A stretch of DNA of 64,000 nt from Bromus sterilis (Eukaryota; Streptophyta; Magnoliopsida; Poales; Poaceae). Below the pieces are notes generated by a model, which worked only from the letters and a program-made list of their open reading frames with translations, was not told the origin of the DNA and did no database searches. This document shows, piece after piece, positions 49,208 to 60,055 of the stretch (position 1 is the first letter of the stretch; each line of letters starts with the position of its first letter). The translations under genes and the position numbers were made by a program. The DNA lies in NCBI GenBank assembly GCA_950022295.1, contig OX465598.1:60310001-60374000 (forward strand), read 5' to 3'.

Positions 49208-50858
49208 TCATACGTCCCAAATGTATCTATAATTTCTGCTTGTTCCATGCACTTTTATGTGACATTGCTACATGTTTTGCTACACTTTCTTATCATTTTA
49301 CACATATTTGGACTAACCTACTAACTCAGTGCACCCAGTGCTAGTTCTTGTCTGCTGATGTCTTTAGTTGCAGTGATTTTTCCCCAATATAAAATACTAG
49401 AAAAATTCTGGAAAAATTAGAATAAAATCAGCGTCAAGGAAGCTTCCGGAGCCACCGAAGGAGAGACGATGGGGGGGCCACCCCCCCTCCCAGGCGGCCG
49501 AGTGGCGTAGCCCCACACCTGGCCGTGCAACCAGGGCGCCTGGGAGGTGGGCCCCACCTCTGTTGCCCCCTTCAGCCAATTGTTACCCCTCGTCGCAGAA
49601 ACCCTCGAGGAGGATCCCGCATCGCGAATTAATTCTCTGTTCTGCCGCCGCAGCGCTTCCAAGATCGGGAGCGCCAGAAGACCTCTTCACGGCACCCTGC
49701 CGGAGGGAGGATTGACCTCCGAGGACCTCTCCACCACCATGGACGCCTCCCGGATGTGCCGTGAGTAGTTTACCTTGGACCATGGGTCCATGACCAGTAG
49801 CTATGTGATGTCTTCTCTCCACCCTTGTTCTTCAATGTTTAGACCTTGTGAGCTGCCCTACATGAGCAAGGCACCTATGTAATTTTCCTGTTGTTCCTCT
49901 GCTGTGTTTGCTGGGATCCGATGGATTATGAGATTATGTTCAGATCGTGATGAGTTATATATTTGGTTTACCTTTTATATTTAGTTTTTGAGTAATTCTT
50001 GCATGTTCTCCGTTGCTTTTTATTGCTTTGGCAAAGTAGTATATAGTGACTCCAAGAGGGAGCTTCATGCATGATTGTGGGTTCATGCCCCCCGATGTCT
50101 AGCTTGAGTGACAGAAACATGAGACTAGGGGATGTGTTGTTGCCACCAGGGAGAAAACAACGATGCTTTGAACCGCGGTTGCAAGGATTGTTAACCTTAC
50201 GCATAGATTGTTAATGCAATTGTCTGTTGCTTTGAGTTTACACTTTGGGTGGGGCTCACAACTTAATACCAACGAGATGTTCTGGATAGATATCTCAATG
50301 TGGGTGATTAGAAGTAGATGAAGATGGATTTCGGTGTACTTTTCTTGGCGTACTCTCCATACTTTTGAGCCTCTTACTTTCAAGTAGCATAATTAGCATT
50401 GCGGTGCATTTATATTTTTGTCAATAGCCCAGCTATAATTTGTTCCCCCTTCTTAGCTGTTTATCGTGTTTTGGGAGAGAGACATCACTAGTGAACATCA
50501 TGGGACCCAGGTCTATACTTCCACCACTGTTTCCACCTCCACTTTATTTAGCGCTTTTACTTTCCGTTGCAATTATCACTACTATCTACCCTTGCGTTTA
50601 ATCCTTTGTAAACAACCTCTCTGAACTTCGTTGGGAGAAAAGCTATCTGTGTGTGTGCAGGTCCAGGCAAAGCAAGTGATTTTCAACGGCGCATCACTTG
50701 CCAAACCACCTACTTGTCGACCTTGGAGTCCTACTGGTCGATCTCAACTTTGGTATCTTTGCCAAGGGAAATTTTCCGCTACACTACATCTCAACCTTCC
50801 ACTTGGGGTAACCAACGAAGGGCGAGAGCTATTACCTCCTCGCTAGCATCAAGCAATT
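49208..50858 (+). repeat. Gypsy LTR (type B), plus orientation
   Basis: It starts ATACGTCCCAAATGTATC, close to the TGATACGTCTCCAACGTATC start of related wheat LTRs, and ends just before the primer site. It shares long stretches with the inverted copy at 61765-63338, such as GGTTAGTCCAAATATG and CACCACCATGGA near the leader. The exact ends are uncertain by a few bases. Confidence 0.7.
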
Positions 50859-50860
50859 TC

Positions 50861-50878
50861 TGGCGCCGTTGTCGGGGA
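50861..50878 (+). other. Primer-binding site, tRNA-Asp
   Basis: TGGCGCCGTTGTCGGGGA is complementary, with one wobble position, to the 3' end of plant tRNA-Asp, the usual primer for Athila-group Gypsy elements. Confidence 0.8.
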
Positions 50879-51047
50879 CTCCACTCCTCAAGATAGGCGA
50901 GTTGCACACTATCTTTACCTTTGATTTTTAGTCTTGTTAGTTTACCTTTCAATTTTTGCTTTTTCTTTTGAGTCTTATATGAAAAACCAAAAAAATAGTT
51001 GCTACCTTTTGTCTTTGTCTTTGTCTGCCTACTGATGCTATGTTACC

Positions 51048-52160
51048 ATGGGTGTGGAACCACCCAAATATGGTAGGATGGACACTTTTCACTTGGATCG
51101 TCTTCGATTAATTTGTGCTCGCGCTAGAAACCCAACTGACTTGGTTGAGGGAAAATAATTGGATGAGCATGCTCATTATACGCGGCACCGCCTATCTCAG
51201 AAAGGGAAACACTTGTGGGATCGAATACAAGTTTCTTATTGCCATGCTGAATCTTTGTGCCACATTTATGATTTTACTTGCTGCTCTAAAAAAGATCGTA
51301 AACACCTACCTTTCCAATGTGATTTTAATGAGAATGAGATCGTATCTTCTTATGCAAAAGGTGTTTAAGATTACTTTGATGCTGAAAATATTGAAGATTT
51401 TGTTGCTTTTAAAGGTGCTTATGAGATTGCGTCTTTGATTGAAAAGTATTACGATACTATTCACAAATCCGAAAACCTTGGAGTTCTTGCTTATTGCTTT
51501 GAGAATTATATTTGCAATGATTATATTGAGGATTTTAAAAACAAATTTTTTGCTGCCCAAGAAGAGGCCAATGATTTCTATGATGAGGAATCCCATGATT
51601 CCGGGGACTCACTTGATACATCCCTTTATGACGATCTTGATACTTTTTGTGTTTTTGGCCAAGATGCCACTATGGATGATGCTTACAAAGATGAACTTGC
51701 TATAGCTTCTTATGTTAAGCATGAAATTTTTTCTATTGCACCCACACTTGATTGTCCTACTACCCTTTTGAAATCTCCAACTCATATTCCGGAGAATTTT
51801 GCTCTTATTAAGGCTCATAGTGATGGGTTGCATTTATCTTGTGTTACTAAAGACCGTGTTGAAAACTATACACGTGTGCTTGTAGGTCATGGACAACATG
51901 CTTTATTTGATAGTTATATTCTTGATGTTGTTCATGATTCTACTGAAAATTACTTTGAGAGAGGAAAATTTGGTTGTAGAAACTTTCATGTTACAAAAAC
52001 ACCTCTCTTTTTGTTGAAAGTGTTGAAGTTCTTCTTCTTTTGCCTTCCTATGCTTCGTACTTTGTGCTTTAATGATTTATTTCTTTACAAGGTTCCTAGG
52101 CATAGGAAGTGGATTAGACTGAAAGGTGTTCCACATTTTCTTCTTGATTCTCTCTTGTGA
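51048..52160 (+). pseudogene. Unknown ORF of the non-autonomous element, two in-frame stops
   Basis: One frame of 370 codons runs from the ATG at 51048 to the TGA at 52160, with TAA at 51156-51158 and 51366-51368. The N-terminus (MGVEPPKYGRMDTF) is followed by a Cys/His-containing part (SYCHAESLCHIYDFTCCSKKD). Next comes an acidic middle (AQEEANDFYDEESHDSGD) and a hydrophobic end (FHVTKTPLFLLKVLKFFFFCLP). I recognise the C-terminal FHVTKTPL segment from many wheat 'hypothetical proteins', but I know no function. It is not a gag, protease or RT. Confidence 0.6.
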
Positions 52161-54314
52161 GCATCTTTTAAAATCTTCATGCCTAGCTAAAAGGCATAAA
52201 AGAAAGCGCTTGTTGGTAGGCAACCCAAGATGTTTTTATTTTCAGTTTTAGTGGTCTCGATGTTTGTTACTACTGTAGCAACATCATTGTATCTTTATTT
52301 CAAGCTTTGTGCCAAGTTTTAGCTTCCGATTGCAAGAAAGTTCAAAAGTTGTGACATGCTGTCCAGAAACAGATTCTGCCCCCTTGGCGGAAAAATTCGG
52401 TTAAAATCACCAGATCATCTTTTTGATCTGAATTTTTTTGGCAGCGTGCTCTTTACAATTTTCTTTCGTGCATCTATTCTGAGTTTTTTATTTGAGTTGC
52501 AGAAGTACCCCAAAAAAATTATTTACTACCCGCTTGTCTGTTTTTCACAGATTCTGCCACGTTTTGTGTTTCCTTCGTTTTGAAACCTTAAGCTTCCTTT
52601 TTATTTGCAAAAACTTTTTGGAAATCTTGAGAAATAGCAGCTTCTTCAAGAATATCTTTATTTCTAGTAGAGAAAAATTATATTATCATGGGTACTAACC
52701 ACTCTAATCAGCTTATGATGAGTTTCGTATGAAGGGAGTTTTCAAGTATGCGAAGGAAGATGATGAAAGAAGATTCGGGAGTGTCAAACGCTATGCACCC
52801 CAAGAAATATTATAGGAGACTCAAGCGTCTAATCTTGGGGATGCCCCCATGCATCCCCTTCTCAATCAACAAGCATCAGTTAGTCCTTCTCCATGCTATA
52901 TTATTATCGCTTCATATGTTATGTGCTAGACTTGGAGCGTCTCGCTCTTTAATTTTTAGTTTGTTCTAGTTTTTCTTACTGTTCATAAAAATTTGGATCC
53001 TATCCTTCATTGTTTGGGAGAGAAACACACTCCACTCCACCGTAGAACACAACATAGGCTTGCATGCTTATCTTTCTTTTTGTGTGTGTTCTTTATCTTT
53101 TCATAGCTTCTGTCATGTTTAGCTATTAGTTATCATGTTTATCTTTTTAAGAGCTTTTGTTTAGGATGTTCTAGGAAATCTATTGAGTCTTCATGTTTAT
53201 CTTGTTTAGAGAGTTGGCTTGTTTCACTGAGTTGTGTGTCTTGCATGAGTAGGTAATTAAGGTTGCTATTACAAGTGTAGTAGTAACATGCAATAGTTTT
53301 GAGGTATTGGTTAGAGTAATGTTTGGACATCAAGATGCGAAGTGCTTGAGACTATTAGTGATAGGTGTCGTATTTTGGGCAATCCGTGCTTATTTTCAAA
53401 AAACTACAAAAATTAGTTGAGAACTCTAGCTACTAGATGGACCGCTAACCTCTTGAGGGGTTGTAATATATAGAGTACCCTCACGTACCATGGGTCGAGG
53501 ATGCGCAAGGATAACCAAACCCCCATACACTCCTCCTTGGGGTACTCATCTCTTTGTGAACCTCCTGATTAGATAGAGAGTTACCGATAATAAGTGCATG
53601 AGTTCTTCGGACTAATGCGAGTATTCGATTGTTGGCACTTCCACCTTCCCATATTTTCCTAGCCTCTTCGGTACCGTGCATTGCCATTTCTCACCTTTAG
53701 AGTTGGCGCATACTTCGCCGGTGCATCCAAACCCTTGGCATGATACGCTATGTCATCATAAACCTCCTTATATCTTCCTCAAAACAACCACCATACCTAC
53801 CTATCAAGGCATTTCCATAGCCTTTCCAAGATACATTGCCATGCAACATCCACCATCTCATGACTTGATCTTCAGGCCATATATGCTTTTGCTTGATCGA
53901 GGAGCCGCATGATAGTTGGGCTTTGCCCTTATTATTGCTACATGACACGCTAGTATCATTGCATATCCTGCTACACTAGCAGAGGCATACATTTGCATAC
54001 ATCATGATAGTTTTCATTCTTCTTTATGTTGAGTACTTCTTGTAAAGTGTGAAGATCTTCTATATTCTTGTAAATTATAGAGTGTTGTCCTTAAGTGAGG
54101 AAAATATACCAAAGAGGAAAAATTAAAAGATCCCAAAGAGGATAAATGAGAGATAAATAGAAAGAGCCAAAGAGGCCACAAAAATAAATAAAAATAAAAA
54201 AAGGAGAAAAAAAAGATAGAATGGGGGGAACACTACTATTCCTTTTGAAAGATCCACACTCGTACTCAATCGCTATATTTGTACTCCATAGAGATTATCA
54301 TTCATGCATAACTA
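52161..54314 (+). other. Non-coding 3' part of the non-autonomous element
   Basis: No gene is supported; ORFs are short and of biased composition. The AAGGCATAAAAGAAAGCGC and GGTAGGCAACCC phrases after the ORF, and the ATCTTGGGGATGCCCCCATGC region (about 52832), are typical of Athila-like wheat 3' regions. The end is A/G-rich (AAAGAGGCCACAAAAATAAA and on), where a polypurine tract would be expected. Confidence 0.45.
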
Positions 54315-55721
54315 TGTGGGGACCCTTATGATAACCCACAACTGCAGAGGATCGAGATAGTCTTCGCGGGTAAGAATAACCCAATTTATAGATTCGACTC
54401 AAGGGGAGCCAAGGAATATCCACAAGCTTTAACAGTGGAGTTGTCAATTCCACCGCACCTGAGATACACTTACTTGCAATAAGATATTAATAGTAACTGT
54501 GATATGAAAGTGATGATAGCAACGGTAATAGTAGTGGTGAAACAGTAATAGTAAAACAACGAAAGTAAACAACTAGTAACCAGCAGAATTAAAACACTGT
54601 AGACTAGGGAGATGGATGGTTGGGCGCTGCATGGATGAGACACAACATGTATTTAACTTGGGGCAAGGCACACAGAAAAGCAAAGATTATCTAGGCATAA
54701 ATCAAACATCAGGCATGTATCCCAAAGGTAGTTGTACGTGCTTGCAATAAGAACTTGCACAACATCTTTTGTCCTACCATCCCGCTACGAACGGGGCCAA
54801 AAGGAAATTATGGAGATTAAGGTGCTCCTGTCAAAGAGCACCGGAACAAAGTATTAACAATCAATGGATACATGGAATCCTCAAATTATAGTCCATCCCC
54901 TTTGGTGTCCCAAGCTGTCACCTTTGGGATCGCCGGTTCCAGACTATAACAGGTGCATACAACTCATAGATATGATCAAGAACACAAATATATTCAAGAA
55001 AACACATAGGGTTCAGATCTGAAATCATGGCACTCGGGCCCAAAGTGACAAGCATTAAGAGCAACAAGTTGAAGCAAAGATGATAAAAACAATCTAGATG
55101 ATAGGCAACATGCCCCCAACAATCTGATAAACTATTACATGATCTAACTCATCCAATCCCTACCATCCCCTTTGCCTACAGCAGGGAATTACTCACACAT
55201 GGATGGAGAAGTCATGGAGGGAGGATGTAGTGGTGATGACGATGGCGATGATCTCCCCTCACCGGAGGTCAAAACAACCTCCAGATTAGCCCTCCCGGAG
55301 AAGAACAGAGGGTGGCGGCGGCTCCGCGACGCGAATTGGGAAAGCGACTTTTGTTTCGGGGTTTCTCCATCACGGGAATAAATAGAAGCCTCGGTAGGGC
55401 ACCAGAGGAGGGGGGAGGACCCCAGGTGACCAGAGGGAGGGGGCCAACGCCTGGCCGCGCCAGGGGGGCGCCTGGGGCCCCCTTGGATCCCCTCTAGTCC
55501 CACTTCTAGCACAGTGGCTCCTCGGGTGTGTGGATTTTTTGTGTTTTTCTGGGAATTTTCTGAGACGTCCAAAAATCCATTTTCCTGCGCACAATAAAAC
55601 CATACAGGCAGCTCTGCTGAAAACAGCGTTAGTCCGGGTTAGTTTCATCCAAATCATGCAAGAATGAGGGTAAAAAAATAGCAAAAGTGTTTGGAAAAGT
55701 AGATATGTTTGAGACGTATCA
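54315..55721 (-). repeat. Gypsy LTR (type C), minus orientation, 3' LTR
   Basis: The plus-strand reading starts TGTGGGGACCCTTATGATAA and ends GAGACGTATCA at 55721, directly before a polypurine tract complement. It is 1407 bp long and ends with the TGATACGTCTC start seen in many wheat Gypsy LTRs. Confidence 0.75.
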
Positions 55722-55737
55722 ACTCCCCCAAGCTTAG
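55722..55737 (-). other. Polypurine tract, minus strand
   Basis: The minus-strand sequence is CTAAGCTTGGGGGAGT, immediately adjoining the type C LTR. This position is right for plus-strand priming. Confidence 0.8.
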
Positions 55738-57525
55738 CATATTGCTTGTCCTCAAGCAATTCAGTACAACGAACTGAACGCGACAAAGAAAACATTGACA
55801 AACTCTTTTGCTTCAATAGATGTATATAAGCATGTACTATGAAAAGAATTTAGCAAGTATCAAAACAATGCTATGAGGACAATGCACGAAGCAATCCTTC
55901 CTTCAAGTGATCAATCACAAACAACTAAAAGTAAATAATATGCGACTGAAAAGCAAGACAGGATTACAATGCACAAAGCTTGAACATACTAGAGTGGTAT
56001 TTCGCTAGCCTCCATGAGTGAAGCAAAACATAAATGCAGAAACTCCTTCGGAGTTTTAAACGAGACTAGAACTAAGAACTTCAGAATAAGTAATACCACA
56101 ATCATGCAAAAGACAATGTAGTACTTTGGGACAATGCACATTACACTCAGAATGACAATTATGCTCTCCTAGTTGGTGCTTTGAAGAAAGAAGGTGGAGA
56201 CTCTCGAACCGTGGAGTTTGATGGAAAGGTTGAAACCCCGTGGTTGGAAGCAAAGACTAAACAAGTACCAGAGCTCTTTGGTTTTGAAAACAGAGACAAA
56301 AAGGTGTTTTTGGGAGGTGCATGATTCGTCAACGAATGCTAGTAGATAACTCAATCACCTCTTACGCTAGACATGTTTCCAGGAACGGCTCCCAAGATGG
56401 AGATGATCACATCCCCTTAATCTCCTTTGTTTATCACTGCCAAAGTTTTCTGATTTCTCATAGACAAAGCGTGAAGGAGGGTTTGTTGGTTGTGATTATC
56501 TTTTGTGAGTTGGGCGCACTCATGCCAGTCCCTCCTTGTATTAGGGGTTTGCAGATTAGACATGCAATCCTGGAATAAAACATGTCTAACATAAGACGGT
56601 CATGAATTATCTACTACTTCCTCGTGAGCTAAAACAGAGGTACAACACAGGAGTGCTTTTGAATAATTTCGAGATGGTACAAGGAAGTCTTCGTTAGGAT
56701 GGCCGGTAAATACCACATAGGAAGGTATGGTGGACTCATATGGAAAAACTGGTTTCAAGGATTTTGGATGCACAAGCAGAAATCCGCTTAGTGCGAGCGA
56801 AGGCTAGCAAAAGACTGGAAAGCGACCAACTAGAGAGCAATAACAGTCATAATCATGCAAAGCGACAAAGTAACATTGAATTGAGCATGAAAATGATATA
56901 ACTATTCTGAAATTCAAAGATCATCAAGGCATAGTAGACTTTTCAGTCATAAACATGTGTAAGCATGTGCCAAGTCAATCCAAGAATTCTCCAAAGGGAA
57001 ATACCACTTCAGTATGCTAAACTATGAACAATGCAATGCATGTAAATCATTTAAACAACACACTATGTACTCTAGCTATTTGGGATTAGCCACAAGGAAA
57101 GCATGAACACTGGGAAAGCATTGTAAACATAGCACTATGTCGCTAAAAGCTGATCTCTAAATCATAAGTACAAGCATATGTACAAAAGTAGAAACAAAAA
57201 GAGTTCATACCGGTTTCCCTTGTTGCATCCCTTTCGTCGATCTTGGTCATCACTGCCTCTTCGCTTGCATGATTGGATGTAGGAAAATGTAATCAAGTGC
57301 AAATGCCATCACGGACTCGAGCTGAACTCTGCAACAAAGTAAACTAAAGAGAGAAAGGAAATCTTTTTGGATTTTTCAAAGATTTAGCGAAAGAAAAAGA
57401 AAAGAGAAATCTTTTTGTTGTTTTTGCAAAATAAAAAAACAAAGAAGAACGGGCAAAAACTTCGAAAAGATCAAAACGAACAAAATGAAAACGGATAATA
57501 CAATGGAAAGGTGAGAAGGGAACGT
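55738..57525 (-). other. 3' non-coding region of the Gypsy composite
   Basis: I found no supported gene, only short biased ORFs. The stretch near 57340-57480 is A/G-rich on the plus strand. Confidence 0.45.
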
Positions 57526-57541
57526 ACTCCCCCAAGCTTAG
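57526..57541 (-). other. Second polypurine-like tract, identical 16-mer
   Basis: The same 16 bases as at 55722-55737 occur 1.8 kb upstream in the element's orientation, followed by GCTTTTGGCCTAAGTTGG, with no LTR next to it. Confidence 0.7.
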
Positions 57542-57754
57542 GCTTTTGGCCTAAGTTGGTAGCAGCTACTGCCCCCAAGAGCGTCCTGCTCCGGGGTAAT
57601 GGTAAGACCAGGAGTCGTATGAGCCCTCCGGTGCGTACACTGAAGTCCTCGGGTCCTCCCATGAGGAAGGCCCTGCACTCCAAGCGGAAGAAGATCCCTC
57701 GCCATGATCGGTGAAGGTCTCTCCCTGGGAAGGTGGGAACTCACCATGCTCCTC

Positions 57755-58678
57755 CTAATCGGGCACAACCCCCTCCATGGGGTTATGCAGCTGGTAATGA
57801 GCCATGAACTCATCGAACTGAATTTCGTTGAAGGACCATCCGTTCCTGCAAGTGTTATCAAACAAAAGTGGTGCAGGTAGACGGATCTCACGAGTAATGG
57901 TCCTTTCAAACCTCAAAATATAATCAAGGTTACCAAACTGGGATGTCATGGTAACAAACTTATGCTTCATCTTAGCCGCAAGATCGAGACTCGCGTATGA
58001 AAAGGGAACATCATCAGGATGTGGGGTGCGCTCAAGGGACTCAAGGATAAGTGTGGCGTAAACGCCACCATATAAATCGCCTTTGTTACTGTTCGTAACA
58101 AGGCGCCGAGCAATCAAGGCACCCACATTATTCTCATTCTTACCAGAGAGGGCATTCGCATACATAGCGAAATCTGGTGCAGAACCATTGCTCGTGTTGT
58201 CACGAGCTAACACCCCTCTAGCAACAAAATACGCAAAATACCTAAGGTGTGGAAACAAAATGCTGGAAATCTTCGTGCGCCGAATGTCGGTCTCCTCCTG
58301 GCAGTAAAGGGAGTTGAAGAGGGTCCTCAACCCGGAAGGCTGCATGGTCATCTTCGTTGTCTGACCAACGTTCGGCACACCTATTATATCACAAAACCGT
58401 GCCAAAGACATGGTTATGAGATCATTATAAAGTTTGAACTCAACGGTTCCAGCATCATGGTTGTAACAAAAACTGTTAACAAAGCAGGAGGTAAGATTTT
58501 TGTATTGTACCACACGACATAACGCTAGCCGTGTCAAACCTGCATTGGCACAAAGCCCATAAAATTCTTCCTTAATTCCTACAGCTGTAAGAAAATCATC
58601 GCACGGATACATCATTGCGCATGCTATATTTGTGTCTTCCAACAACTCAAGGGGCACATGATCTTCATTGTAGCTCAC
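57755..58678 (-). CDS. ATHILA ORF1-like protein, probably N-terminally incomplete
   Basis: It is an uninterrupted 307-codon frame, the longest intact one in the Gypsy block. Motifs are LYNDLITMSLARFCDIIGVPN, ILFPHLRYFAYFVARGVLARDN and VGALIARRLVTNSNKGDLYGGVYATLIL. These are typical of the plant ATHILA ORF-1 family, whose molecular role is unknown. It starts here at a GTG codon only because the frame upstream lacks an ATG. Upstream codons still read like protein (KWWLGKKKLERSDRVTRAP), and an ATG at 58776 is one base out of frame, so the true start was probably lost to an indel. It sits downstream of protease, where RT would be in a complete element. Confidence 0.7.
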   Translation of the reverse strand: MSYNEDHVPLELLEDTNIACAMMYPCDDFLTAVGIKEEFYGLCANAGLTRLALCRVVQYKNLTSCFVNSFCYNHDAGTVEFKLYNDLITMSLARFCDIIGVPNVGQTTKMTMQPSGLRTLFNSLYCQEETDIRRTKISSILFPHLRYFAYFVARGVLARDNTSNGSAPDFAMYANALSGKNENNVGALIARRLVTNSNKGDLYGGVYATLILESLERTPHPDDVPFSYASLDLAAKMKHKFVTMTSQFGNLDYILRFERTITREIRLPAPLLFDNTCRNGWSFNEIQFDEFMAHYQLHNPMEGVVPD

Positions 58679-59559
58679 CCTAACTGCTGAGGGTGAAGCT
58701 GGAGCTCTAGTGACCCGATCAGAGCGCTCGAGCTTCTTCTTCCCAAGCCACCACTTTCTTTTCCAAAGAAACTCATTTCTAAATTTTTTTACAATTCACA
58801 AAAACAAGGATTTAAACAAAGTGAGTTGAGGCAAACTACTCTACTCACTTCCCTAAGGCATGAACTTGCATCAAAACTTGGAAAATAAATTTCTACACAA
58901 GCATGCAAGCTCATATGAACAACACCAAGAGCTACCAAATACTCACAAATGAAGCCACCAATCAAAAATCTAATTGGAGGGTTGAAGGAGTTACATACCA
59001 GGGAGTATTTGCTCAAAATCCTAGCTCGAACGGTGGGCTTTAGAGAGAGATCGAAAATCTCCTCCAAGAACAGCCGCAAGAACCGGAGCAGAACTCGTGT
59101 TTTTGGAGAGAGAGGAAGGAGGAGGAAGGAGACATACCTGGAGGTGGGGCCTGTGGGCCTCAGGCGCCCCGTGGGCACGCCCAGGGGCCATTCCGCTCCA
59201 GCTGGCCGCCTAGGCCACTGGTGGCTCCCCTGGTCATCCCAAGGTGCCTCTAGGTCACTCCCGACATGGAAATTTTTAATATAATTTTTCTGGATTTTTT
59301 CTGGCAACTTCACTGTTGAAATTTTTTCGAAGTTCAAAAAGCTGCGAAACTTTCCGAAAACTTGAAGCAGTGATTAGAGTTGTGAAGTTTTAGAAACATA
59401 TAAACTTGGTACGACAAGGATAATAAAAGCTAAGGCAAATGAAAACATAACACGCTCCACTTTTTACCTATATAAAACATGCTTACTAGCAAGGTTGATC
59501 AAGTCTTACCAACAAACCGGCGATATATAGGGCAAAAAGTCTCACCTCTTATGAAGTGA
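58679..59559 (-). other. Spacer between protease and the ATHILA ORF1-like ORF
   Basis: Besides the N-terminal remnant of the ORF (58679-58777), this holds a GC-rich segment (about 59140-59260) like that found in wheat Gypsy leaders, and AT-rich flanks. RT, RNase H and integrase are missing here. Confidence 0.45.
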
Positions 59560-60055
59560 TCATTGCACCTTTACTTTAATGGACATTGTCCCCACCATGA
59601 TGGTTTTGTATTTTTGGTGCACATGTAGAGGACAATCCCATTCTCCAATCTTCACGGTCTCGATATTCTCTATAGAGTTGAGGCCATGCCTTTTGTCAAT
59701 CTTCTTCGGAAAATACATCGTGTGTTCCTTGTCATTCACATTGAAAGTAACCTGTCCTTTATTGCAATCAATAATAGCACTTGCGGTATTAAGAAAAGGT
59801 CTACCAAGAATAATAAACATGCTCCCATCCTCGGGCATGTCAAGCACAACAAAATCAGTAAGGATTAAACAATTAGCAACTTCAACGGGAACATCCTCAC
59901 AAATACCTATGGGAATAGCTGTTGACTTCTCATCCATCTGAAGAGAGATATCTGTAGGGATTAGTTTTTCTAAACATAATCCCCTGTAAAGAGAAAAGGG
60001 CATAACACTCACTCCTGCTCCAAGATCACATAAAGCAGTCCTGACATAATTATAC
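59560..60055 (-). pseudogene. Gypsy aspartic protease (retropepsin-like) domain
   Basis: The frame includes ALCDLGAGVSVMPFSLYRGL, with the catalytic Asp at 60025-60027 (DLGA in place of DTGA, common in Athila-like elements). The second half has the ILGRPFLNTASAIIDC motif. It belongs to a gag-pro polyprotein that loses frame near 60050-60057, and it ends at the stop near 59560. Confidence 0.8.

Larger units (their letters stand above)
49208..54314 (+). mobile_element. Non-autonomous Gypsy-like element, plus strand, 3' LTR missing
   Basis: It has a 5' LTR, a tRNA-Asp primer site, one unknown ORF with two stops and a long non-coding 3' part ending in a purine-rich segment (about 54105-54235). 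No gag, RT or integrase motif was found. It is cut at 54314 by an LTR in the opposite orientation. It is likely mobilised by an Athila-like partner with related LTRs. Confidence 0.65.

Noticed and set aside
57755..58678. ATHILA ORF1-like frame as a host gene
   Set aside because: Its motifs, and its position between Gypsy protease and polypurine tract, mark it as part of the retroelement.
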